From positions 9,284 through 73,283 of the forward strand of contig JBLIOI010000007.1 in assembly GCA_047639675.1 (NCBI GenBank): a stretch of 64,000 nt of DNA, read 5' to 3'. Both the position numbers and the translations under genes were made by a program. The notes under the pieces are model-generated. The model searched no databases. It had not been told where the DNA came from and was given only the letters and a program-made list of their open reading frames with translations. Origin of the DNA: JABACD01 sp047639675. GTDB lineage: Bacteria > Planctomycetota > UBA1135 > GCA-002686595. This document shows, in pieces, positions 16,783 through 24,754 of this stretch (positions are counted from its first letter, which is position 1; every line of letters starts with the position of its first letter).

Positions 16783-17835
16783 TTACTGTTTGGCCTCAGC
16801 CAAAAGCTCGGCGATGGTCTCATCCATCGCTTCACCATTGTGACCACGTGCACGGATCTTGCCATTGGCATCGATCAGGACGTAGGTCGGGTAGCCGGTC
16901 ACTTGATACATCTTGGCGATGGCGCTCTCCGCGCCCTGGTAAGCACTCAGCCAAGTCACACCATAAGTCTCAAGCCCAGCGCTGTAGGCCTCGGGCGAAT
17001 CGCCCGTGTTGACACCGATCAATTCAAAAGCATCGTCTTGATGACGCTCAACGAGCGTCTGCAGGTGGGGCATTCCCTTCCTGCACGGGCCTCACCAAAA
17101 GCCGTAGAAGTCGAGCAGCACAACTTTGCCGCGATAGTCGGACAAGTTGAAATCGAAGTCATCGTGGGTACTGCCCTCGAAGTCGGGAGCCATATCTCCG
17201 ACGAAGACGTGAGATGCGGCTAATTTTTTGCCCCAGGTTGTCGATGCGAATTCCGCTTCGACTCGGGCCAGGAAGGTGATGCCGCGCGCCTTGGACTTCT
17301 CATCCTCGGACTTCTTCAGCATGGTTCCCGCGAAATAAAGCGCGCCAGCACGATTCTCGGCTGTCTTACTTGTCTCTACGGTGGCCGCGAAGAGTGCCAA
17401 AGCTGACTCATCGCCGATCGATCGGTGATTCTTGCTGATCGATTCCAGCGCTGTGCCAAACCACTCGGCATCCTTGTGCTCTGCGACGAGCTTGTTGTAG
17501 TGCGTTCGAAGTACATCGCCGCGCTCACCCATCTTGACGCCGGTTTCGCGAACGTGCATAGCCATCCACAAGAGTGCGCGGCCATTGCCCGCATCGCTCA
17601 GCGCCTTAAACCTTGGCAAGAACGCGATGGCCGGATTCGCCTTCCGTAATTCCTTGCGCTCATCTTTTGTGGCAGCCTCCATGGCTTTGGACCACTTCGC
17701 CACTGCGGCATTGCATTCGGCAGTAAGAGCCACAGCATCGTCGTCAACGACGACAAGACTGAGCGGTTCCGCGACTGGAACGGTTCCGGCTCCTCCGAAA
17801 AGGAAGAGCGCGGGGAACAACAGAGATTTCATCAT
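16783..17835 (-). CDS. Probable selenoprotein: TlpA-like thioredoxin with in-frame UGA at the first active-site Cys
   Basis: The frame from ATG 17835 runs 247 codons to TGA at 17092-17094, then continues in the same frame for another 102 codons to TAA at 16783. Across the TGA it reads LLDFYGFW-UGA-GPCRKGMPHLQ. Thioredoxin-fold TlpA proteins have W-C-x-P-C here, so UGA sits exactly at the first Cys and would give a Sec-Gly-Pro-Cys redox site (residue 248). The rest of the domain is intact: GDMAPDFEGST near 215, GKVVLLDFYGFW and the cis-Pro loop GYPTYVLID. The N-terminus is a signal peptide, then a helical domain of about 190 residues. A hairpin follows the UGA and selB lies 9 kb away. A disabled gene or a sequencing error is the alternative. 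Confidence 0.8.
17056..17094 (-). promoter_or_regulatory. Candidate bacterial SECIS hairpin with its UGA codon
   Basis: On the minus strand the UGA (17094-17092) is followed by six bases, then TGCAGG (17085-17080), which pairs exactly with CCTGCA (17065-17060). Inside, GGG pairs with CCC around AATG, across a 2-by-2 internal loop, putting the apical loop about 17 nt after the UGA. Two more outer pairs form across a 2-nt bulge. Position and size fit bacterial SECIS elements, which lie in the coding region just after the UGA and bind SelB. The loop sequence is not a strong match to the Escherichia coli type. Confidence 0.5.
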
Positions 17836-17993
17836 GATCGGGTCACCTTCGGGTTAGAACGGCGCGAGTACGCGACGATAACTCTTCTCGTGACTTGCTT
17901 TCTCTGACCAAAGCCGTTTTACCTCTTTATTTCAGAGCGGCGAGCTCTTCTCTGTGCAACTCGCAGCCACATGCCCTTTAGGAAAGCGGCAAT

Positions 17994-19790
17994 CTACTCC
18001 TTCAGCTCGAACAGTCCCATCCAGGGTCCAGGCCGTTCCATGGCCCAGATCGATGTTGCGGGAGAATCCAACTCCATCGGTAGGCGAGCCTCGCCACCCT
18101 CGGAGCCCACTGCGTAGGGACCGATCGTGATTAGCGCCTGACGCTGCTTCCCAAAGCCCTCGAATAGGCTGCCCTCGATTCCCGTTTGCAAGCGGTTGAC
18201 GAGCAGGAAGTGAGTGACTCCAAGCCGCTTGAAGGCTTCAGCGGTTCCCTCTCCCAAGCGCTCGCCCAATCCCTTCCTGATAGTCACGCTGGCCCCCTGC
18301 TCATCGATTTCGAATAGGTCGGAGACGTAGACACCGTGGACCCCACCCTCGATCACTCCCGCACGCAAAGCTTCCAAGCGTCGGGCTTCCCTTTGATAGA
18401 GGGACGATCCGGAGGCTGTACGCAATTCGTTCAAGAGCTCCAAACTGCTCTGATCCAAGTCGACGATCGGCCCGTAGCGATCAATCGCCACGAAGGAATC
18501 AGAGGGCAAGTCGAGCAGGGCCAATTCGCCCTCGACGCGTGTGTCGTCTCGCTCTAGTAGCGAGCCCAAGCGGAGAGCTTGAATCATCGGCAGCAGAGAC
18601 AGAGCAACGATTGCAACTCGCACGGCAGTCCCTCGTTGCCACACGCTTTCCACGAAGCTGCCGGCAGCGAAGGCCAAGAAGGCTCCAAGCGGCAATAAGT
18701 AGCGCACGTGTTCATTGGAGTGCGTCATGAAGAACGCGGCCCAAGCCAGAGCAAAGAGGCCCGCGGGAAGCGCTGCACGCCGCTTGAGTAAAGAGACGAT
18801 TCCGAACAGCCCGAACAACGTCAAGACCGGATCGTAGAGGAAGAACGCTCGCGCCAAGTGCGGGAAAGTTTCCCAGCGCCTTGCGAAGTTTATCGACTGC
18901 CCACCGAGGGAAAGGTCCGCTTGATCGCCCCCAATGGTTTGTGCCGCGCTCGGCACACCGTGGAGCAAGTATGCAGGATAACCGACCAGGAGTACCAACA
19001 AGCCAAAGGCCGCGACGCACAGTGTCCCCTGCTTCAAGCGCTTGACCAGGTCATCGCCAACGAAGCCCAAGGGCGACACTAGCCAAGCCAGCCCTGGAAT
19101 TCCCAAGGCGAATAAACCCGATTGATGACAGGCCCCTGCAAGTGCCGCCAGCAAACCCGAAAGAAGCAATTGGCGCCCTTCTGGCTTCCTTACGTAGTTC
19201 GCTGCGGGCCACGCAGCGAGCACCATGAAAAACACAACAGCCACCCAGGGCCGTTCTTGCACGGAGAAGTGCAAGTGCATCATGCCCGTAGCAACGAACC
19301 ATGCCGCCGCCCATGCGCCTTCGCGCAATCCTGCCGCGCGCGCCGCTTTGAAAGCAGCGAGTGCTGAGAGTGCACCGATGAAAACCATCAGCCAACGGGC
19401 CAGTAGATGCACCTCGCCCGGCTTTTCGAGCACGAAGTTCTTGTAGCCATCGGTACTGTCCCAGCGCCCGCTGATCCGTCCCGACATGAATTGCGTCGCG
19501 TAGATAGGTAACAAGGCGTAGGGCAACAGATTCGGATAGCTCGAATACTGTCCCACCGGCGGCGCCAAGCTCTTTTCTTTGGCCATGCCGAGCGCCGAGC
19601 GCACGACATGCGTGTCCGGCACGTAGTTGCGTGGAAGTCCGTGCTCCACCGCTCGCCCCCGCAAACCTAGTGCGAGCACGAAGAGTAGCAGACCAAAAAA
19701 GAGTTGTCTGCCGCCCGTCACTCCGGTCGCCTTGCGCGAGGCGCCGGTCTCTCCTTTGCCAAGCGTGTCAGGCTTCCGGGTCGACATCAA
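17994..19790 (-). CDS. GT39/ArnT-like multi-pass membrane glycosyltransferase
   Basis: A 598-residue protein with about ten hydrophobic helices between residues 28 and 400, followed by a soluble C-terminal domain of roughly 190 residues. After the first helix comes a loop with N-Y-V-P-D-T-H-V-V, close to the Asp-containing first loop typical of GT-C enzymes that use polyprenyl-phosphate sugars (PMT/ArnT type), with a further charged loop at GRWDSTDGYKNF. The likely role is transfer of a sugar from a lipid carrier on the outer side of the membrane. The substrate is unknown. Its start overlaps the end of rho by 23 nt, so the two genes may be coupled. Confidence 0.75.
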   Translation of the reverse strand: MMSTRKPDTLGKGETGASRKATGVTGGRQLFFGLLLFVLALGLRGRAVEHGLPRNYVPDTHVVRSALGMAKEKSLAPPVGQYSSYPNLLPYALLPIYATQFMSGRISGRWDSTDGYKNFVLEKPGEVHLLARWLMVFIGALSALAAFKAARAAGLREGAWAAAWFVATGMMHLHFSVQERPWVAVVFFMVLAAWPAANYVRKPEGRQLLLSGLLAALAGACHQSGLFALGIPGLAWLVSPLGFVGDDLVKRLKQGTLCVAAFGLLVLLVGYPAYLLHGVPSAAQTIGGDQADLSLGGQSINFARRWETFPHLARAFFLYDPVLTLFGLFGIVSLLKRRAALPAGLFALAWAAFFMTHSNEHVRYLLPLGAFLAFAAGSFVESVWQRGTAVRVAIVALSLLPMIQALRLGSLLERDDTRVEGELALLDLPSDSFVAIDRYGPIVDLDQSSLELLNELRTASGSSLYQREARRLEALRAGVIEGGVHGVYVSDLFEIDEQGASVTIRKGLGERLGEGTAEAFKRLGVTHFLLVNRLQTGIEGSLFEGFGKQRQALITIGPYAVGSEGGEARLPMELDSPATSIWAMERPGPWMGLFELKE

Positions 19791-21444
19791 AGCGCTGCAA
19801 GAAGTCGTCCGTTTTTTCTACGTCGAGCAGTTTTTCGCTCAGAAGCTCCATCGCCTCGACGAAATTCATGCGTAGAAGCACGCGACGCAAGACGTTGATA
19901 CGCGTCAGACGACGACTCGAGATTAGCTTCTCTTCCTTTCGCGTACCCGACTTCTCAATGTCGATGGCCGGGAAGATGCGACGGTCCGCCAACTTACGGT
20001 TGAGCATCACTTCCATGTTGCCCGTGCCTTTGAACTCCTCGAAGATCAGTTGGTCCATACGGCTGCCCGTATCGATCAAGGCCGTGCCTAGAATCGTCAA
20101 ACTACCGGCGTCTTCCGTGTTGCGTGCGCTTCCAAAGATTTGGCGCGGACGCTCCATTGCACGCGAATCAAGACCGCCACTCATAGTGCGGCCACTGCCG
20201 CCACCGATATTGTTGTAAGCGCGTGCCAGTCGGGTGACCGAGTCGAGGATCAAAACGACATCCTCACCCAACTCCACCAAGCGCTGGCAACGCTTCCAAA
20301 CAGCTTCAGCCAGCTTGACGTGGTTCTTGGGCGATTCATCGCTCGTCGAAACAAAGACCTGGGCGCCGGTGCTGCGCTGCCAATCAGTGGCTTCCTCGGG
20401 GCGTTCATCCACCAAGAGAACCATGAGGTGCACATCGGGATAGCCCTTCTCAATGCCATCCGCAAATTGACGCATGAGCGTCGTCTTGCCCGTTCGCGGT
20501 TGCGCGACGATCAGGCCGCGCTGGCCGCGACCGACGGGAGAGAGGATGTCCAGGATGCGCATGGAAACGTCACCTGTGACATCCCCTACCTGATAGTGAA
20601 AGTCCGGATCGATCGTGGTCAGACTTTTGAAAGCACGTAGCCGGTCGTACTTGCCGGGCTCCTCGCCGTCGATAGACGTGACGCCCTCGAGTTCAAATTT
20701 GTACTTCTTGCCCTTACTGATCGGGCCCTCGACGATTGAGCCATCGCGCAACTTGAAGCGCTGGATCATTCGTTGCGAGACAAAGACATCCTCGTTGGAC
20801 GGGATGTACATCTTGTCCAAGTTGCGCAGGGTCCCAAAGCCGCCCTTCTCCTCGATGAACAAGCCGACGGCCGTCTGCGCTATCTTCGTGCTAGCTTCTC
20901 GGTTCTCGCCGCTCTCCGCATTGCGCGAATCTTGAGGACGACCGTGGGGCCTGGAACGGCCGCGCCTCCGGCGCCCTCGACGTTGGCCACCTTCGCCGTC
21001 TCTATCTGATGCCTGGTCGTTTTGACGGGGAGCCTCGTTTTGACGAGGAGCCTCGTTCGAGTTGCTGTTCTCTTCGGAACCTTCCGGCCGGCGCTTGCGG
21101 CGACGGCGTCCACCACGGCGCGAATTGCCGCGCCGACTATCGGACTGTCCACCGCTATCTTCGCTGCCCCGTTGGCGTTGCGGAGAGGAGTCCGAACTAC
21201 TGCTAGTGGTCGACTCACTATTCGCGGGACGTCCACGCCGGCGCCGAGTCTCGGGCTGCGCCTCGGGACTCTTGCTACGCGGCTCCTTGACAGAGTCGTC
21301 CTTCTTCGGCTTCTCTGGCTGCCTGGTGGTAGTTCGGCGAGGAGTCGACTTGCGCTTTGCACTTCGGCTTCCTTTCGCGGGTTGTTCCATCGATCCGAAG
21401 GGAATCGAACCGGTGGTTGATGCTGAATCGTCTTTGGGGGCCAA
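19768..21444 (-). CDS. rho: Transcription termination factor Rho with long basic N-terminal region
   Basis: Rho is the hexameric RNA-dependent ATPase that ends untranslated transcripts. The core is complete: the RNA-binding fold (VGLFIEEKGGFGTLRN, DVFVSQRMIQRFKLRDGS), Walker A in AQPRTGKTTLMRQ, Walker B in VVLILDSVTRLARAYN and the Q/R loops through SGGLDSRAMERPRQIF. Before it lies an extension of about 180 residues rich in Arg, Gly, Ser and Glu, with the tandem NEAPRQNEAPRQN and several Arg-Arg-Arg-Gly-Arg blocks. I prefer the TTG at 21444 as start because GGAGGA stands five bases upstream; ATG 21390 is in frame but has a weak site. This gives 558 residues. Confidence 0.93.
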   Translation of the reverse strand: MAPKDDSASTTGSIPFGSMEQPAKGSRSAKRKSTPRRTTTRQPEKPKKDDSVKEPRSKSPEAQPETRRRRGRPANSESTTSSSSDSSPQRQRGSEDSGGQSDSRRGNSRRGGRRRRKRRPEGSEENSNSNEAPRQNEAPRQNDQASDRDGEGGQRRGRRRRGRSRPHGRPQDSRNAESGENREASTKIAQTAVGLFIEEKGGFGTLRNLDKMYIPSNEDVFVSQRMIQRFKLRDGSIVEGPISKGKKYKFELEGVTSIDGEEPGKYDRLRAFKSLTTIDPDFHYQVGDVTGDVSMRILDILSPVGRGQRGLIVAQPRTGKTTLMRQFADGIEKGYPDVHLMVLLVDERPEEATDWQRSTGAQVFVSTSDESPKNHVKLAEAVWKRCQRLVELGEDVVLILDSVTRLARAYNNIGGGSGRTMSGGLDSRAMERPRQIFGSARNTEDAGSLTILGTALIDTGSRMDQLIFEEFKGTGNMEVMLNRKLADRRIFPAIDIEKSGTRKEEKLISSRRLTRINVLRRVLLRMNFVEAMELLSEKLLDVEKTDDFLQRFDVDPEA

Positions 21445-22003
21445 GCGGATCCTCCGAATGGCAAGGGAGAGAATGGACTTCAAATGAACTGAAGACCGGC
21501 AAGACCCGAGCTCGGCTCGGGCGTGCCCACAGGGGGCGGCAGCAAAGCTGCTTGGGTAGCACGGCATCACACCGTGCCTTTTCGTTCGTCCTCATGAAGT
21601 TCCGGGGAACGATCAGTGAAGATTCCGGTAAAGCGCTCGATCTTCGAACACCCTTCGGAGTGGCTCTCGAGTAATCGAGAGAGCCGAGGGGGGTCCAACG
21701 GTCGGCGGCGGCCTCTACCGGTTGAACTCGGTTCTGCCCGTTCTCCAAACCTACGCGAGCTATTCGCGCTAGAAGGGAAAAGGTGATCGAGTTCGTCGCT
21801 CAGCCAGCCTGTCGGAGCAATGCTCCAATCCGGTTGGCCTCAAGCTCTACCCACCCTACCGGACCGCAGCCTGGGAGCAATGGGGCAATTTCATCTAACC
21901 CCATATATCGGCCGTCGGATGGCCTAAAATTAGCCTGAGTCGTCTCAGAGGGTGGTTTTTTTGTATCTGGAAGCGCTTCCGACCGTAAGAACTCGGTCCA
22001 GAA
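21445..22003. other. Rho upstream region with hairpins, no gene recognised
   Basis: This 559-bp stretch is probably the rho leader. It holds a clean hairpin CTCTCGA-GTAA-TCGAGAG near 21664-21682, and CTGAG-TCGT-CTCAG at 21935-21948 followed by AGGGTGG and seven T (to 21962) on the plus strand. The second has the form of an intrinsic terminator, yet no plus-strand gene precedes it. Repeated GGAGCAATG(C/G)G motifs occur at 21814 and 21873. I recognise no tRNA, 6S, RNase P or SRP RNA here. A small RNA or rho leader control are both possible. Confidence 0.45.
21935..21962 (+). terminator. Terminator-like hairpin with T-run and no obvious upstream gene
   Basis: A 5-bp perfect stem CTGAG/CTCAG with loop TCGT is followed after seven bases by TTTTTTT. 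The stem is short, so efficiency is uncertain. It could end an unseen plus-strand RNA from 21660-21930, or be chance. Confidence 0.4.
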
Positions 22004-22365
22004 TCAATCCTCGCCCACGTAGCCCAGCTCTTTTAGCCGCTCGAGGTTCTGTTTGGGCTCGACCGGACGGGCGCTGTGTTGTTGCCGGAGCTCAGCGTCG
22101 ATGCGCCGTTGGCTGCGCAAGAGGTCGCGCAACTTCGTGGCGATTCCCGGCCGAGATGTGGAGAGGTCATGCGCCTCATCAGGGTCGCTAGCGAGATCAA
22201 AATCAATTCACCACCTGCCCCCTCATCCATCATCAGGCGCCAGCCGCCGAGGCGTACTGAGTGCTGTTGGTTCTCCGGAGTAAGCGCTTGGCTAAAGGAA
22301 GGCGACTCGGAGAGCTCCTCACCACAAAGCAGAGGCACCAGGCTACGCCCCTGAACGTGAACCCG
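22004..22365 (-). pseudogene. Sulfatase C-terminal fragment, frameshifted
   Basis: Reading the minus strand from about 22365: VQGRSLVPLLCGEELSESPSF, then GGWRLMMDEGAGGELI, then after a one-base shift FDLASDPDEAHDLSTSRP and RLKELGYVGED followed by TGA at 22004-22006. This is the C-terminal part of a family S1 sulfatase: the G-R-S-L-x-P-L-L segment, the G-W-R-L line and the F-D-L-x-x-D-P-x-E motif are all typical. Adding one T to the T-run near 22200 restores one frame. The catalytic domain with the formylglycine Cys is missing. It is either a relic or two separate defects in assembly. Confidence 0.7.
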
Positions 22366-22809
22366 AAATCAGGCGATTGGCCGCATGTTGAAAGGCAATG
22401 TCCTTCTGTACGAGTCGCCCGTTGGCAAATAAGCGCACCGAGCCCATCGACGTCAGTAGATCTCCGAGCGTCACCGTTAGGTGATAGGTTCCCGGCTGTA
22501 CGTCGATCCTAAACGTCAGCTGCACGCCACGCACGCCGTCGCGATTGAGATCGTCTGCCAAGAGCTTGAAGTGCTCCGACAGCGAATAGGCGCTGTCCTT
22601 TGGATTGCCCGCGACCTTCTCTAATAAGAACGAAGCCGGAGCACTCCCTTCGAAACCCCATCCACGATCGGGTCATAGGAATCCTTGCCTTGAACCCGGA
22701 CATGGCCTGCCACGAGGGGGCTCGCCTCTGTCTCCATGTCAAAGTAGATCGGCGTGCTGATCTGACAGGCGCTCGCCGCCATCAGTACTCCGAGAAGCTC
22801 GATGATCAT
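22343..22809 (-). pseudogene. Lipoprotein-like carbohydrate-binding fragment, frameshifted and joined to the sulfatase fragment
   Basis: From ATG 22809 the minus strand reads MIIELLGVLMAASACQ, a lipoprotein signal with Cys15. It continues to KDSYDPIVDG, then shifts frame at a G-run near 22656-22659; one extra G would give IVDGGFEGSAPASF. The second part contains FRIDVQPGTYHLTVTLGD and SVRLFANGRLVQKD, a beta-sandwich pattern seen in carbohydrate-binding domains attached to secreted hydrolases. The frame stops at 22343 while the sulfatase fragment continues in another frame with no spacer. An N-terminal binding domain and a sulfatase tail with the middle deleted is a plausible history. Confidence 0.6.
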
Positions 22810-22877
22810 CTAACCCCCTGGTCTCGGGAAGACGTCGGTCTTGCTCTCGCGCGGTCTCTAGCCGCTGAAGCGAAAAA

Positions 22878-22954
<77 letters not shown>

Positions 22955-22970
22955 ACACATTGAGCGGAGG

Positions 22971-22999
22971 AAGATAGGGCCAGTACAGGGGGCCGTCAA
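22971..22999 (-). promoter_or_regulatory. Promoter of tRNA-Pro
   Basis: Minus-strand TTGACG (22999-22994) and TATCTT (22976-22971) are exactly 17 bp apart, with the -10 ending 16 bp before the mature tRNA 5' end. Five of six bases match the -35 consensus. Confidence 0.7.
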
Positions 23000-23054
23000 G
23001 ATCAGCTTGGGAGACCGGGGGAATTCGGGAGGGTATTTATAGCGGTGCGAGAGC

Positions 23055-24629
23055 TCAGCGGCCCAAATCCACGAACATTCCGCCGTTCTCCTCTGCCAGA
23101 TCGCGCATGAACTTACGCTGGAATTCCCCAATGGCGATCGAGTGGATGAGCACCTTGCGCAGGCCGTTGGCGGCGCGCACTTCCTTGAGAATATCATTGG
23201 GATCGACCAATTCCCCCACGGTCGGGCGGCCGTCGGAGAGGAAGAAGATCGTATCGACGGAGACTTCGTAGGATTTATTCCGTGCGCCGCTGGAGCCGCG
23301 AGTGGCGACACCCAAGGCTTCCATCAGGGCGCCGTAGGTGTTGGTCTTGCCAGCTTCCAAGTTGGCCGAGCCGCCCAGACCGACAGCAGCCAGCTCTTCC
23401 TTGGAGCTTCCACCAATAGCCTCCAAGCGATCGACCCAATCGAGAGCGCTGCGCTTGTTCAAGACGTTGCAAGTCGAGAGCTTCTTCTTCCACGGCTTCA
23501 CATCTGTGGCGAAGGCGAGGATGTTGAGCTTCACGTAGGGCTCAAGGGTTTCGATTGTGCGCTTCAATTCGGTTTTGACAATGTCGATGCGCCGCAGCGA
23601 AGGGTAGCCGCCGTCTTTGAAGCGTTCCTTTTCGACAACTTGATTTTCCATCGATCCGGAGACATCGATGATGTAAATCACTGAGCGACTTGGAGTCTCG
23701 ATGCCGTGGTAGGAAGAGGTACCTTGCGGGGTGTAGAGAGCGCGATTCTCTGCGCGCTTGGCCTTGGCCTTGGCCAAGGCTTCGTCGCTCGGAATCTCAA
23801 AGCGGCTCTCAATACCTATCCACCACTTGCGCCACATCTCTGTGCGCAAGCCGTAACCCTTCGCCGTAATCTCCTCGAGGGCCTTTGAGTAGTCCTCTAG
23901 CAAACGGCCTTCTTCCTGCTCCATTCGTGAGATCAGAGGATCGATCGAACGTTTGGCACGCATCACATACAGTGCTTTGGCCGCGCTCGAGCGCACTTGC
24001 CAGATCTTGTCGTTCAAAGCCAGGATGGCGATCTCGACAACCGGCTCGTGCTTCATGGTGGTTAGTGCTTCAATCGAAGCACTACGGATCGCGGACTCCT
24101 TATCCTTCGTCAACTCAACGATCGCCGGAATCGCGCTGCGCTCCCCACGCGCCTCCAAGGCTTGAACAGTTCGGTAGCGAATCGCCCATGACTTGTCGGC
24201 CAGGCACTCGATCAAGGCGCCATTATCACCCTGGTAGCCGGCTTCACCAATCGTCATCAACAGGCCAAGGCGAATGGGCTCCTTCTTCTCCTCGGCTAGC
24301 CTGATAAAGATGGCATCGATCGCCTCTCGGTTCTGGAGAGTTCCAAGGATCTTGATGGCGGCAGCGACCACTTCCGGATCGGAATCTGCCAAGACCGGAA
24401 TCAGGACCTTAACCATCGCCGGCGAATCTGCGTCTTCGAGCGAGTAGATCGCCTCGACGCGCGTGGCGCTGTCCTTGAACTTGCGGAAGTACTTCTTGAA
24501 CTCTTTGACGATCTCGTCGTCGACCGGTTGAAATTCCAAACCTGCCAGTGCGCTCGGCGGGGTGATCGCCAAAAGGGCAAATAGGAAGATCGGGAGCAGG
24601 GCCGATGCTCTGGTAGAGAAGCGCTTCAT
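23055..24629 (-). CDS. Secreted HEAT-repeat and von Willebrand factor A protein
   Basis: A 524-residue exported protein. A signal peptide (residues 1-29, ending PPSALA) is followed by HEAT-like helical repeats over about residues 55-230 (AMVKVLIPVLADSDPEVVAAAIKIL, ALIECLADKSWAIRYRTVQAL, and similar). A VWA domain follows from about residue 315 with the metal-ion site D-V-S-G-S in YIIDVSGSMEN and a later FLSDGRPTVGE. Such proteins bind partners outside or in the periplasm-like space; planctomycetes carry many. The exact role is unknown. It is a single gene located just upstream, on the minus strand, of the tRNA. Confidence 0.85.
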   Translation of the reverse strand: MKRFSTRASALLPIFLFALLAITPPSALAGLEFQPVDDEIVKEFKKYFRKFKDSATRVEAIYSLEDADSPAMVKVLIPVLADSDPEVVAAAIKILGTLQNREAIDAIFIRLAEEKKEPIRLGLLMTIGEAGYQGDNGALIECLADKSWAIRYRTVQALEARGERSAIPAIVELTKDKESAIRSASIEALTTMKHEPVVEIAILALNDKIWQVRSSAAKALYVMRAKRSIDPLISRMEQEEGRLLEDYSKALEEITAKGYGLRTEMWRKWWIGIESRFEIPSDEALAKAKAKRAENRALYTPQGTSSYHGIETPSRSVIYIIDVSGSMENQVVEKERFKDGGYPSLRRIDIVKTELKRTIETLEPYVKLNILAFATDVKPWKKKLSTCNVLNKRSALDWVDRLEAIGGSSKEELAAVGLGGSANLEAGKTNTYGALMEALGVATRGSSGARNKSYEVSVDTIFFLSDGRPTVGELVDPNDILKEVRAANGLRKVLIHSIAIGEFQRKFMRDLAEENGGMFVDLGR

Positions 24630-24754
24630 GGAGGCTGAGGGGACAGGACGACGGTGAGGAGTCCTCCTGTTTTACCCCCTTCCGCTCGCAGTGCTACGAA
24701 CGGATGGGCCTCGAAAACGAATTGGCTCGGGTTCGATGCCCCGATTTCCCGCTT

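Noticed and set aside
17092..17094. TGA read as tryptophan because of a changed genetic code
   Set aside because: TGG codes for Trp right before it, and TGA is the stop of gatC, gatA and guaB and of other genes here.
21390..21390. ATG 21390 as the rho start
   Set aside because: It lacks a clear ribosome site, while TTG 21444 has GGAGGA at a good distance and is in frame.
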